A stretch of DNA of 64,000 nt from positions 1 to 64,000 of the forward strand of contig NZ_RXHJ01000006.1 in NCBI RefSeq assembly GCF_003955685.1, given 5' to 3'. The translations under genes and the position numbers were made by a program. Numbering within the stretch: the first letter of the stretch is position 1; every line of letters begins with the position of its first letter. The notes beneath the pieces were generated by a model. That model searched no databases. It was not told the origin of the DNA and was given only the letters and a program-made list of their open reading frames with translations. This document shows positions 17,096 to 25,028 of the stretch, one piece after another. Origin of the DNA: Corynebacterium hylobatis. Lineage in GTDB: Bacteria; Actinomycetota; Actinomycetes; Mycobacteriales; Mycobacteriaceae.

Positions 17096-18141
17096 CCTCG
17101 GTAGCACGTTACCGCCGTCAGATCTCACTGCCGGATTTCGGCACGGCCGGGCAGGAGAAGCTGGCGCAGGCACATGTCGCCGTGCTCGGCGCCGGCGGGT
17201 TGGGCTCCCCCGCGCTGCTCTACCTGGCCGGCGCCGGGGTCGGCCGCATCACCGTCATCGATGATGACGTGGTGGACCTGTCCAACCTCCACCGGCAGGT
17301 CATCCACCGCGATGCCGGGGTGGGCCGGTCGAAGGCGGAGTCCGCGGCTGAGGCGATGCGGGAACTCAACCCGGAGATCACCGTCACTGTGGCCGCGGAG
17401 CGGCTCACCCCCGGCAACGCCCTGGACATCATCGGTGACGCGCAGGTGCTTCTCGACGGCGCCGACAACTTCGACACCCGCCACCTCGCGTCCTGGGCCT
17501 GCGCCCGCCTGGGGATCCCACACGTGTGGGCCTCGATCCTCGGCCACGACGCGCAGCTCTCCGTCTTCCACGCCGGCCACGGCCCCATCTACGAGGACAT
17601 CTACCGCGAACCCCCCGCCCCGGGGGTGGTGCCCAACTGCGCCCAGGCCGGGGTCCTCGGCCCGCTGGTCGGTGTCGTCGGTTCTGCCATGGCGCTGGAG
17701 GCCATCAAGCTGCTCACCGGGCTGGGCCGCCCCCTCATCGGACGTCTCGGAGTCTTCTCCGGTCTGGACGGCACGTGGGAGTACGTGCCGGTCGTCGGTA
17801 CGCAGGCGACGCTGGAGGCGGTGCTGGCCGACGGGCCGGTCCTCTCCCCCGCCCTGCCCCCGGTACCGGAGATCACGGAGCTTCCCGACGCCGCCCTGCT
17901 CATCGACGTGCGCGAACCACACGAATTCGCCGGCTCACGCATCCCCGGCGCGCTCAACGTGCCATTGACGGAGGTCCTCGACGGCGACTGGGTTCCCCCC
18001 AGGCCAGAACCCGGGCAGGAAGTGGTCATCTACTGTGCCGGCGGCATCCGCTCAGCCCGTGCAGTGCGTGCCCTGGCGGAACGCGGGGTGACGGGGCCGG
18101 TGAGCCTGGCCGGTGGTATCGACGCCTGGCTCGACCGATAG
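17077..18141 (+). CDS. moeB: MoeB-type adenylyltransferase with C-terminal rhodanese domain
   Basis: 354 residues. The N-terminal E1-like domain has the ATP loop LGAGGLGSP (about 35-43) and 'ADNFDTRH'; it activates the MoaD C-terminus. A rhodanese domain covers about 270-354 with catalytic Cys in YCAGGIRSARAV and can pass sulfur to the acyl-adenylate. The zinc CxxC pairs of E. coli MoeB are absent here. Such MoeZ/MoeBR fusions are usual in actinobacteria and may also serve other sulfur carriers. The GTG at 17077 has a near-perfect AAGGAGGTG upstream, inside the moaE end. Confidence 0.9.
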   Translation: MGGSGIASVARYRRQISLPDFGTAGQEKLAQAHVAVLGAGGLGSPALLYLAGAGVGRITVIDDDVVDLSNLHRQVIHRDAGVGRSKAESAAEAMRELNPEITVTVAAERLTPGNALDIIGDAQVLLDGADNFDTRHLASWACARLGIPHVWASILGHDAQLSVFHAGHGPIYEDIYREPPAPGVVPNCAQAGVLGPLVGVVGSAMALEAIKLLTGLGRPLIGRLGVFSGLDGTWEYVPVVGTQATLEAVLADGPVLSPALPPVPEITELPDAALLIDVREPHEFAGSRIPGALNVPLTEVLDGDWVPPRPEPGQEVVIYCAGGIRSARAVRALAERGVTGPVSLAGGIDAWLDR

Positions 18142-18258
18142 GTCCCGACAGGTAGGTCCATTGCGTTAGGTCCCGACAGGTATCTCCCAGGTGGTCCGGC
18201 ACCTCAGGCAGTGCGCCACCCGCGAGATACGTGTCGGGACCTAACGGACCAGACCTAC
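18139..18258. repeat. Long imperfect palindrome with a 16-bp direct repeat
   Basis: TAGGTCCCGACAGGTA occurs exactly at 18139-18154 (overlapping the moeB stop codon) and again at 18167-18182. The second copy is the left arm of an inverted repeat: 18164-18186 pairs with 18224-18246 over 23 positions with one mismatch. Pairing resumes outside a 5-nt internal loop (GTAGGTC at 18152-18158 with 18252-18258) and inside (GGTGG/CCACC, then GCAC/GTGC). The whole folds as one hairpin of about 107 nt in a convergent gap. Nothing coding is seen in it. Confidence 0.75.
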
Positions 18259-18298
18259 ACCAACGGGGGCTCCTTCCCCGGGATGGCCACCATCGACA

Positions 18299-18328
18299 AA
18301 ACCCCCGGTCAACAACGACCAGGGGTTT
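18299..18328 (-). terminator. Terminator of tRNA-Ser(TGA)
   Basis: AAACCCC-CGGTC pairs with GACC-AGGGGTTT around a 6-nt loop, 9 nt 3' of the tRNA, with one unpaired base in each arm. Confidence 0.65.
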
Positions 18329-18337
18329 CACCGGTAG

Positions 18338-18422
18338 CGGAGACGAGGGGATTTGAACCCCTGGAGGTGTGACCCTCGCTGGTTTTCAAGACCAGTGCAT
18401 TCGGCCGCTCTGCCACGTCTCC
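18338..18422 (-). tRNA. tRNA-Ser(TGA)
   Basis: An 85-nt class II tRNA. The acceptor GGAGACG pairs with CGTCTCC, discriminator G. Anticodon TGA is in CTTGAAA between stem arms CTGGT and ACCAG. CCA is not encoded. With Ser-CGA and Ser-GCT, three serine isoacceptors lie within 12 kb. Confidence 0.95.
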
Positions 18423-18486
18423 TTCGTCGGCGGGGCGGAAAGCGCCGTCGACAAGCAGACACATTACCTGAAGCCCGGATTTTCCC

Positions 18487-18492
18487 TACCCT
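18487..18492 (+). promoter_or_regulatory. -10 element, quinone oxidoreductase
   Basis: TACCCT ends 8 nt before the ATG at 18501. The intervening GGGAGGG could also act as a ribosome site, so leaderless initiation is not certain. Confidence 0.4.
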
Positions 18493-18500
18493 GGGAGGGC

Positions 18501-19457
18501 ATGAAGGCGATTCAACTGACTGATCCTAAAGATCCCCGCTCCCTCGCACTCGTCGAGACCGACCTCCCCCAGCTCAAGGAGGGGGAGGTGCTGGTCAGGG
18601 TGCATGCCGCCGGCGTCAACCGCGGCGACCTCCTCCAGGCCCGCGGCCACTACCCGCCCCCGCCCGGGGCCTCGGACATCATCGGCCTGGAGTGCGCCGG
18701 TGTCATCGAGGATCCCGGCGCCACCGGCCGCACCCGCGGCGAGGAGGTCGCCTGTCTGCTCGCGGGCGGCGGCTACGGCGAGTACGTCGCCGTACCGGAG
18801 GGCCAGCTCCTGCCCGTCCCGGAGGGTTACTCCCTGACTGAGGCTGCCAGCGTCGTTGAGGCGGCCTGCACCGTGTGGTCCAACCTGGGGATGCTCGCGG
18901 GTCTGCGCGCGGGGCAGACGGTGCTCATCCACGGCGGGGCGGGTGGCATCGGTACCTTCGCCATCCAGCTGTGCAAGCAGCTGGGTGCGACCGTCGCGGT
19001 GACCGCTGGTTCCGCGGAGAAGCTGGAGACGTGCCGTGAGCTGGGCGCGGACATCCTCATCAACTACAACGAGCAGGATTTCTCTGAGGAGCTCAAGGGC
19101 CGCTGTGACGTCATCCTCGACATCATCGGGGCGAAGTACCTGCGTCAGAACCTGCGCGCCCTCAATGAGGACGGGCAACTGATCATCATCGGTCTGCAGG
19201 GCGGGGTGAAGGCGGAGATCAACCTCGGTACGCTGCTGCCGCGCCGACTCTCGGTGCGCGGCACGACGCTGCGCGCCCGCTCCGAGGTGGGCAAGGCGGA
19301 GGTTGTCTCCTCCACCATCGAGAATGTGTGGCCCATGCTCGCCGACGCCCGCATCACCCACCGCATCCACGCCACCCTCCCCCTTGCCGACGCCGCAGCG
19401 GCCCATGAGCTGCTGGACTCCGGCGAGGTCACCGGCAAGATCGTGCTGGAGGTCTAG
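18501..19457 (+). CDS. NAD(P)H quinone oxidoreductase, medium-chain reductase
   Basis: A 318-residue zinc-free medium-chain dehydrogenase/reductase of the QOR/TP53I3 type. It has 'VNRGDLLQARGHYPPPPG' near the N-terminus and the nucleotide-binding 'HGGAGGIGTFAIQLCKQLGA'. No catalytic-zinc cysteine set is present. It likely reduces quinones or enones with NADPH. The neighbour order (oxidoreductase, then a class V aminotransferase-like gene on the opposite strand, then the galactan exporter) matches what I recall of Mtb Rv3777-Rv3783. It converges with the next gene, with 1 bp between them. Confidence 0.88.
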   Translation: MKAIQLTDPKDPRSLALVETDLPQLKEGEVLVRVHAAGVNRGDLLQARGHYPPPPGASDIIGLECAGVIEDPGATGRTRGEEVACLLAGGGYGEYVAVPEGQLLPVPEGYSLTEAASVVEAACTVWSNLGMLAGLRAGQTVLIHGGAGGIGTFAIQLCKQLGATVAVTAGSAEKLETCRELGADILINYNEQDFSEELKGRCDVILDIIGAKYLRQNLRALNEDGQLIIIGLQGGVKAEINLGTLLPRRLSVRGTTLRARSEVGKAEVVSSTIENVWPMLADARITHRIHATLPLADAAAAHELLDSGEVTGKIVLEV

Positions 19458-19458
19458 T

Positions 19459-20661
19459 TCAGGCCAGGGAGGCCACGACGCGGGTGAGGTGCTCCAGGTC
19501 GTAGCGGGCGGTGAACGGGCTCAGGGAGATCGTCACCGCACCGCCGACCTCATCGATGCCCATGTCGGTGTACAGCTGCGCCGACGGCAGGATCGTGGTG
19601 ACCAGGCCGTTGTCCAGCAGCCGCTGGTGCACCGTCTCCGCGGGCACGCCGCGCACCGCAAACGACAGACGTGGCACCCGGTCGGATTCCCCACCATCGC
19701 CGGCCTCCCCGGTCACGCCGAGGATGTGCACGGTCGGCAGGGCCCCGAGGAACAATCGTAGTTCGTCGGAGAGTTCCTGCAGGTAGCCGGACATCTCCCG
19801 CATCGCCCGCTGCAGGCGGGTGCGTCGGGTGCCACCCGGTTCCGCCTGGTCGGCGATGAGGTCGACGAGGGTGGGCACGCCGCCGGCGAGGGCCGGGGCC
19901 ACGGGGGTCTCCAGGACGGGGTCCATGCGGCGGAACATGGCCGTGTCCCGGAAGACCAGTGCCGCGACCTGCGGGCCCCCCAGGGCGGAGACGTCCACCG
20001 CGACGATGTCGGCGTCCCACTCGTCGACGTCGAGGAGGCGGTAGGGGGCGTAGGCGGAGGCGTCGACAAGCACCCAGGCACGGGAGCGTGCGCGGGTGTG
20101 CTCCACGATCTCCGCGACGGGGGCGACGGTGCCCAGGTGGTACTGCGCGGCTGAGAGGGCGACGAGGCGGGTGGAGCCGTCGACAAGCCCGGTGTACTGC
20201 GATGCGGGCAGCGTACCCGTGCCCAGATCCGGCTGCGCCCGCCGCACCCGTGCCCCCACCTCCGCGAAGGGTGCCGTCAGCGCCGGCTGATCCAGGTCCG
20301 AGAGCACCACCGAGGACGTGTTGCGCAGCAGCGGACGCATCGCCCGCGCCAACGAGATGTACAGGGCGTGCAGGCTCGGCCCCAGGACCACGCGGTCCGG
20401 GGTCGCGCCGCAGAGATCGGCGACGGCGGTGCGGGCGGCGTCGAGAAGCGAATCCCCCTCGAGCCGGCCCGGCTCATGCGGACGCGAATGGGAACCGGAG
20501 GACTTCTCCACCTCAGCGACGCTGGTGGCCAGACGGAAGGAACGGGACACCGCCGCAGACACCCGCTCCGGGATCTGTGCGCACTGGTGGGCGTTCAGAT
20601 AGGTCCACCCGTCACCGAGGGACACGTACTGCCCCCGCACCCGGGCGACGTCATAGGCCAT
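19459..20661 (-). CDS. Cysteine desulfurase-like (class V aminotransferase fold) protein lacking the PLP lysine
   Basis: 400 residues with the overall layout of the class V aminotransferase/cysteine desulfurase family, resembling Mtb Rv3778c by position. The place where SufS-type proteins have Ser-x-x-Lys reads DVSALGGPQVAALVF here, with no lysine. The complete protein contains a single lysine, K53, near the N-terminus. PLP could therefore not form the usual internal aldimine, so a catalytic role as named is doubtful. The ATG at 20661 has GGAAGGAG 8 nt upstream; an upstream GTG at 20682 would place that signal inside the gene. It lies beside the cell-wall locus, role unknown. Confidence 0.8.
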   Translation of the reverse strand: MAYDVARVRGQYVSLGDGWTYLNAHQCAQIPERVSAAVSRSFRLATSVAEVEKSSGSHSRPHEPGRLEGDSLLDAARTAVADLCGATPDRVVLGPSLHALYISLARAMRPLLRNTSSVVLSDLDQPALTAPFAEVGARVRRAQPDLGTGTLPASQYTGLVDGSTRLVALSAAQYHLGTVAPVAEIVEHTRARSRAWVLVDASAYAPYRLLDVDEWDADIVAVDVSALGGPQVAALVFRDTAMFRRMDPVLETPVAPALAGGVPTLVDLIADQAEPGGTRRTRLQRAMREMSGYLQELSDELRLFLGALPTVHILGVTGEAGDGGESDRVPRLSFAVRGVPAETVHQRLLDNGLVTTILPSAQLYTDMGIDEVGGAVTISLSPFTARYDLEHLTRVVASLA

Positions 20662-20870
20662 CAACGACACTCCTTCCGACACGTCAGTCCAGTATGCCCC
20701 CTCCGGCAGCCGGATACAGCATCAACCCCACCATCAGCGATGCAGCGGGAAACCCCAGGTAGGAGTATGCACCAGGCAGGACGATCTTAACCGGGTTCCC
20801 ATGAAACTCACAGGGTCCGGGTGTGAGGGACCCACCCGTGCCGGATGTCCCCGAACCGCCCCCGCGGGGT

Positions 20871-20876
20871 TAGTGT
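20871..20876 (+). promoter_or_regulatory. -10 element, wzm
   Basis: TAGTGT is 7 nt before the GTG at 20884 and decides this start in the absence of a Shine-Dalgarno. Confidence 0.5.
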
Positions 20877-20883
20877 TGTCGGT

Positions 20884-21798
20884 GTGCAGGAACAATCCCC
20901 CCTTCGAGACCAACGAGCCGAACAGCAGTTGCGTGACGACGTCGCCCGGATGACGTCGAGCATCGCCACCGATCCCCCGGCCTCACAGTCCAAGACCTTC
21001 CGCGCCGCCTGGAACGACCTCGTCCGCGGATTCCAGCAGCACGAGCTGTGGCTGCAGCTCGGCTGGCAGGACATCAAACAGCGCTACCGTCGCTCCACCC
21101 TCGGACCGCTGTGGATCACCATCGCCACCGGCGTCATGGCCCTGGCCCTGGGACTGCTGTACTCCATGCTCTTCCAGATCCCCCTCGCCGAATTCCTCCC
21201 CCACGTCACCGTGGGCCTGATCATGTGGGGTTTCATCTCCGGCTGCATCAAGGACGGCGCCGACATCTTCATCGACAACGAGGGACTGATCAAACAGCTC
21301 CCCTCCGCCCTGTCGGTACACGTCTACCGGCTGGTGTGGCGACAGGCGCTCTTCCTCGGCCACAACCTGGTCATCTGGGTCCTCCTCATGCTCATCTTCC
21401 CCCGACCACTGGGCTGGGAGGTGCTCATGGCGATCCCCGCCATGGCGATCCTGATCCTCAACGGCGTGTGGGTGACCATGTTCTTCGGTATTGTCGCAAC
21501 GCGCTACCGCGACGTCGCCCCGCTTCTCGAGGCCATGGTACAGCTGCTCTTCTACGTCACCCCCATCGTCTGGACCACCCAGACCCTGAAAGAACAGGGC
21601 GGCGACATCGCCCAGCGTGCCCTGCTCGCGGAGATCAACCCCCTCTTCCACTACATGGAGATCATCCGCGCTCCCCTCATCGGCCAACCCCTGGCCGCCT
21701 ACCACTGGTGGATCGTCCTGGCCTGCACCGCAGTCGGCCTCATCCTGGCGCTGCTGGCCATGAAGCAGTGGCGATTCCGCGTCAGCTACTGGGTCTAG
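20884..21798 (+). CDS. wzm: ABC-2 permease of the galactan exporter (Wzm)
   Basis: 304 residues with six membrane helices. It has the ABC-2 polysaccharide-export pattern, including an N-terminal amphipathic segment 'WQDIKQRYRRSTLGPLWITI'. It corresponds to Mtb Rv3783 (RfbD), which with Rv3781 is held to move lipid-linked galactan across the membrane. The GTG at 20884 is chosen for the TAGTGT 7 nt upstream; an internal ATG at 20950 lacks any signal. It is followed after 9 nt by wzt, whose AGGAGG overlaps the wzm stop codon. Confidence 0.9.
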   Translation: MQEQSPLRDQRAEQQLRDDVARMTSSIATDPPASQSKTFRAAWNDLVRGFQQHELWLQLGWQDIKQRYRRSTLGPLWITIATGVMALALGLLYSMLFQIPLAEFLPHVTVGLIMWGFISGCIKDGADIFIDNEGLIKQLPSALSVHVYRLVWRQALFLGHNLVIWVLLMLIFPRPLGWEVLMAIPAMAILILNGVWVTMFFGIVATRYRDVAPLLEAMVQLLFYVTPIVWTTQTLKEQGGDIAQRALLAEINPLFHYMEIIRAPLIGQPLAAYHWWIVLACTAVGLILALLAMKQWRFRVSYWV

Positions 21799-21807
21799 GA
21801 GGATCCC

Positions 21808-22602
21808 TTGGTTTCCATCGACACCTACAACGCCTGCGTCGACTTCCCCATCTTCGACGCCAAATCACGTTCCATGAAAAAAGCCTTCCTGTCCACCGCA
21901 GGCGGCGCCATCGGCCGCAACAAGGACAACACTGTCGTCGTCGAGGCGCTCAAGGACATCAACCTCCACCTGCGCGAAGGTGACCGCGTCGGCCTCGTCG
22001 GCCACAACGGCGCCGGCAAATCCACCCTGCTGCGCCTGCTGTCCGGCATCTACGAACCCACCCGCGGCTCCGCCGACATCCGCGGCCGCGTCGCCCCCGT
22101 CTTCGACCTCGGCGTCGGCATGGACCCGGAGATCTCCGGCTACGAGAACATCATCATCCGCGGCCTCTTCCTCGGGCAGACCCGCAAACAGATGCGGGCG
22201 AAGATCGACGAGATCGCCGAATTCTCCGAGCTCGGCGAATACCTCAACATGCCGCTGCGCACCTACTCCACCGGCATGCGCGTGCGCCTGGCCCTGGGTG
22301 TGGTCACCTCCATCGAGCCCGAGATCCTGCTTCTCGACGAAGGCATCGGTGCCGTCGACGCCGCGTTCATGGCCAAGGCCCGCGTCCGTCTCCAGGAGCT
22401 GGTCAAACGCTCCGGCATCCTCGTCTTCGCCTCCCACTCCAACGACTTCCTCGCCCAGCTGTGCAACACCGCCCTGTGGATCGACCACGGCGAGGTGCGC
22501 AAGGCCGGGCTTGTCGACGAGGTCGTCGAGGCCTACGAAGGCAAGGGCGCCGGCGACTACGTCCGCTCGCTGCTGCGGCGTTTCGACGAGGATCAGGCCT
22601 GA
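21808..22602 (+). CDS. wzt: ABC ATPase of the galactan exporter (Wzt)
   Basis: 264 residues. Walker A is GHNGAGKST, the signature is YSTGMRVRLA, Walker B is ILLLDEGIG, and the H-loop is 'FASHSNDF'. It is a polysaccharide-export ATPase like Mtb Rv3781 (RfbE). No C-terminal carbohydrate-binding extension is present, unlike O-antigen Wzt of some Gram-negatives. The start is a TTG at 21808, fixed by AGGAGG 5 nt upstream. A 30-bp palindrome 14 nt after the stop probably ends the wzm-wzt transcript. Confidence 0.92.
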   Translation: MVSIDTYNACVDFPIFDAKSRSMKKAFLSTAGGAIGRNKDNTVVVEALKDINLHLREGDRVGLVGHNGAGKSTLLRLLSGIYEPTRGSADIRGRVAPVFDLGVGMDPEISGYENIIIRGLFLGQTRKQMRAKIDEIAEFSELGEYLNMPLRTYSTGMRVRLALGVVTSIEPEILLLDEGIGAVDAAFMAKARVRLQELVKRSGILVFASHSNDFLAQLCNTALWIDHGEVRKAGLVDEVVEAYEGKGAGDYVRSLLRRFDEDQA

Positions 22603-22616
22603 TTCAGCGGCTCCTC

Positions 22617-22681
22617 GGATTTATCTGGTCAACTCCGGGCCGGAAATCACGTTTCCGGCCCGGAGTTGACCAGATAAATCC
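22617..22681. repeat. Perfect 30-bp inverted repeat (palindrome / terminator)
   Basis: The arms 22617-22646 and 22652-22681 are exactly complementary over 30 bp with the 5-nt loop TCACG. It stands 14 nt after the wzt stop, so it may serve as terminator. The outer 16 nt of the arm match the palindrome at 62-126 with one difference, which argues for a mobile or dispersed repeat rather than a simple terminator. Confidence 0.85.
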
Positions 22682-22737
22682 TCCACCGGGATGCACCGCC
22701 GTCTCCACTCCCTTATGGTCACCGTTCAGGGGGATGA

Positions 22738-23661
22738 ATGAAATTCGAGGAGAATTGTGTCGTCGATACGGCGGAGCTGAGCGCCCGGGGGCTGGCCCAG
22801 AAAGAGATCAGTGCGCTGGTCGAGCAGGGAAAGCTGCACCGGGTGGAGAAAGGGGTGTTCACCACCTCGCCGCCCGAGGGGAAGCTGCTGTTGCAGGCCC
22901 TGAGCCATCGGCGACCCTACCTGGTGTTCACGGGCCGGACAGCGCTGCAGCTGTACTGCGGGACGCAGGTCACCACCCCGCTGTTCGGTCTGGTCCGTCC
23001 GCCTCGGTCAGTACACGGTTCAGCACTGCTCACACTGCGCCGGCGGCGACGGGTCTTCTACCGGGAGCACGAGGGAGTACTCGTGTCGCCCCCGGTTATC
23101 ACGGTTGCGGACTGTCTCGGGGAGGTCGATGAGCAGGTGCTCCTGGCGTTCCTGGAGCAGCAGTACTCCGGTCACGAGGGTCGTGAGCTGCTCGAGCGGG
23201 AACTGACAGCTGTGCCCCAGCTTCCCCGGCAGCTGCGCGAGCTGATCAACCGCGCGGCCATCGGTGCCGACAGCGAGGTGGAGCGCAAGGTCTTCCGCGC
23301 CCTGCGCGCCCGGGGGCTGAGGGTGGTCCAGAACCACGGGATCGGCGGTTACTCCTTCGACGGGGTGCTCCCGGACGCCAGGTTGATCGTGGAGATCGAC
23401 GGTTTCCGCTACCACGCCGGGGAGGTCCGGGAGACCTTCGTCATCGACCGGTGGAAGGCGAATTACGCCGTCCGCAACGGCTACCGGGTGCTGCGTTATT
23501 CGGGCAGTTGCGTGAAACATCACCTGGATCTGGTGGTGGAGCAGATCGTCGCGGCCGCCCACGACCTTGAGGAACCGTTGTTCTCTGAGGAGCATCAGGT
23601 ATGGGACTGGCACGAAACACTGAACCGGGACGGCCCGTGGATCCGCGAGGTGGCACAATGA
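22738..23661 (+). CDS. AbiEi-like N-terminus plus DUF559 nuclease-like domain
   Basis: 307 residues. The N-terminal part (about 1-100) resembles AbiEi-type winged-helix antitoxin proteins ('ELSARGLAQKEISALVEQGK', then RVEKGVF). The C-terminal part has a DUF559 / very-short-patch-repair-like endonuclease core: SEVERKVFRALR, then 'FDGVLPDARLIVEIDGFRYH', an R..K patch and 'NGYRVLRYSG'. The E..D..ExD residues needed for metal binding appear present. Such stand-alone actinobacterial genes have no known function. It sits between wzt and glfT1 and its stop overlaps the glfT1 start (ATGA). A TATGGT hexamer at 22714-22719 may be its promoter. Toxin, antitoxin or repair roles are all unproven. Confidence 0.8.
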   Translation: MKFEENCVVDTAELSARGLAQKEISALVEQGKLHRVEKGVFTTSPPEGKLLLQALSHRRPYLVFTGRTALQLYCGTQVTTPLFGLVRPPRSVHGSALLTLRRRRRVFYREHEGVLVSPPVITVADCLGEVDEQVLLAFLEQQYSGHEGRELLERELTAVPQLPRQLRELINRAAIGADSEVERKVFRALRARGLRVVQNHGIGGYSFDGVLPDARLIVEIDGFRYHAGEVRETFVIDRWKANYAVRNGYRVLRYSGSCVKHHLDLVVEQIVAAAHDLEEPLFSEEHQVWDWHETLNRDGPWIREVAQ

Positions 23662-24584
23662 CCACCATGTCCGGTACCGAACTTCCCCCTCTCTCCCGCT
23701 CCGACCGTGTCGCGGCGGTGATCGTCACCCATAGGCGCGTGGAGCTGCTGCGGGCCTCCCTGGAGCAGGTGGTCAACCAGACGCACCCGGTGGACTGGGT
23801 GGTTGTGGTGGATAACGGGTGTGAGGAGAGCGTCGAGAAGCTCGTGAAGGAACTGGCGGGCGAGCGGGCGGTGTACCTGTCCAGCCGCACGAACCTGGGT
23901 GGGGCGGGTGGTTTCGCCTACGGTTTTCTCACGGCGCTGGCGCTGGGGGCGGACGCCATCTGGTGTGCGGATGATGACGGCCGACCGGCGGACGGTCATG
24001 TCCTGGAGACGCTCATCGACGTCGCCGTCACCCACCGTCTCCACGAGGTCTCCCCCGTCGTGTGCAACATCAACGACCCCGGCCAGCTGGCTTTCCCGCT
24101 GCGGCAGGGCCTGGTGTGGCGCCGGCGTCTGGATGAGCTGGAGGGGGATTTCATCCCCGGCATCGCGAGCCTGTTCAACGGCGCACTGATCTCCGCCCGC
24201 GCCATGGAGATCATCGGTGTTCCCGACTACCGCCTGTTCATCCGCGGCGACGAGGTCGAGTACCACCGCCGTCTGGTGCGATCGGGACTGAATTTCGGTA
24301 CGGCGCTGACCACGGCGTACCTCCACCCGGACGGCTCCGACGAGTTCAAGCCGATCCTGGGTGGGCGGATGCACACGCAGTACCCGGACAACGATTCCAA
24401 GCGTTTCTTCACGTACCGCAACCGCGGCTACATCATGAGCCAGCCGGGCATGCGGAAGCTGCTGCCCCAGGAGTACGCCCGCTTCGGCTGGTTCTTCCTG
24501 GTGCAGCAGCGCGACCCGAAGGGGTTCGTGGAGTGGCTGCGCCTGCACCGCCAGGGCCGACGGGAGCGTTTCACCCGCCCCTAA
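23658..24584 (+). CDS. glfT1: Galactofuranosyltransferase GlfT1
   Basis: A 308-residue GT2-family enzyme. GlfT1 adds the first galactofuranose residues to the rhamnosyl-GlcNAc-PP-decaprenol linker of arabinogalactan (Mtb Rv3782). Visible are the N-terminal VAAVIVTHRR strand, 'NLGGAGGFAYG', the metal-binding 'CADDDGRP', and a downstream 'FIRGDEVEYHRR' acceptor/catalytic segment. The ATG at 23658 has GAGGTGG 4 nt upstream and is coupled to the preceding nuclease-like gene by ATGA overlap. Its end overlaps the convergent GtrA gene by 4 nt. Confidence 0.9.
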   Translation: MTTMSGTELPPLSRSDRVAAVIVTHRRVELLRASLEQVVNQTHPVDWVVVVDNGCEESVEKLVKELAGERAVYLSSRTNLGGAGGFAYGFLTALALGADAIWCADDDGRPADGHVLETLIDVAVTHRLHEVSPVVCNINDPGQLAFPLRQGLVWRRRLDELEGDFIPGIASLFNGALISARAMEIIGVPDYRLFIRGDEVEYHRRLVRSGLNFGTALTTAYLHPDGSDEFKPILGGRMHTQYPDNDSKRFFTYRNRGYIMSQPGMRKLLPQEYARFGWFFLVQQRDPKGFVEWLRLHRQGRRERFTRP

Positions 24585-25000
24585 CGGAAGATGAACGCCC
24601 GCTGGACGATGAAGTTGATCACCGTCGCGGTGCCCTGGGCGATGAGGAAGGCAATGATGACCGCCACGGAACTGGCCCAGTCCCAGTCGGTGAACAACCG
24701 GTAGAACACGGCATGCAGGCCGACGTTGACGAAGTAGGTGATGGTGTACAGCCCCGCCACCTGCAGGAACCGTCGCAGGGAGGGTTCGGCCTGGAAGGTC
24801 CAGCGCCGGTTGATCAGGTAGGCGGTGGTGGTGCCGAAGATGAAGCCCACAGACCGTGCGGGGACGGGACCTGTGCCCAGGAGCACCTGGAGGATGAAGG
24901 TCAGACCGAGGTCGACGACCGCCGACACGCCGCCAGAGATGATGAATCGGATGGCCTGGATGCGCAGGCCCTTTTCCTTGGGTTGTACCTCAATTGCCAC
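24581..25000 (-). CDS. GtrA-family membrane protein
   Basis: 139 residues with four predicted helices and GtrA-family features: 'RFIISGGVSAVVDLGLTFIL' and 'AYLINRRWTF'. The equivalent Mtb gene, Rv3789, lies beside dprE1. It has been proposed both as a flippase for decaprenyl-phospho-arabinose and as an AftA-recruiting protein, so its exact role is disputed. The start is a GTG at 25000 without a ribosome site. TAGGGT 8 nt upstream suggests a leaderless mRNA, though it could also be read from the gene 28 nt upstream. Confidence 0.87.
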   Translation of the reverse strand: MAIEVQPKEKGLRIQAIRFIISGGVSAVVDLGLTFILQVLLGTGPVPARSVGFIFGTTTAYLINRRWTFQAEPSLRRFLQVAGLYTITYFVNVGLHAVFYRLFTDWDWASSVAVIIAFLIAQGTATVINFIVQRAFIFR

Positions 25001-25028
25001 GAGGCACTACCCTACCCCGCCTGTCCGC

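Noticed and set aside
13000..18422. tRNA genes as integration sites of a mobile element
   Set aside because: No integrase, no duplicated tRNA 3' ends as att sites, and neighbouring genes look like conserved core genes.
20698..20812. Open minus-strand stretch encoding a membrane-like tail (PGAYSYLGFPAASLMVGLML)
   Set aside because: No in-frame start codon with a ribosome site precedes it. It may be a gene remnant, but evidence is too thin.
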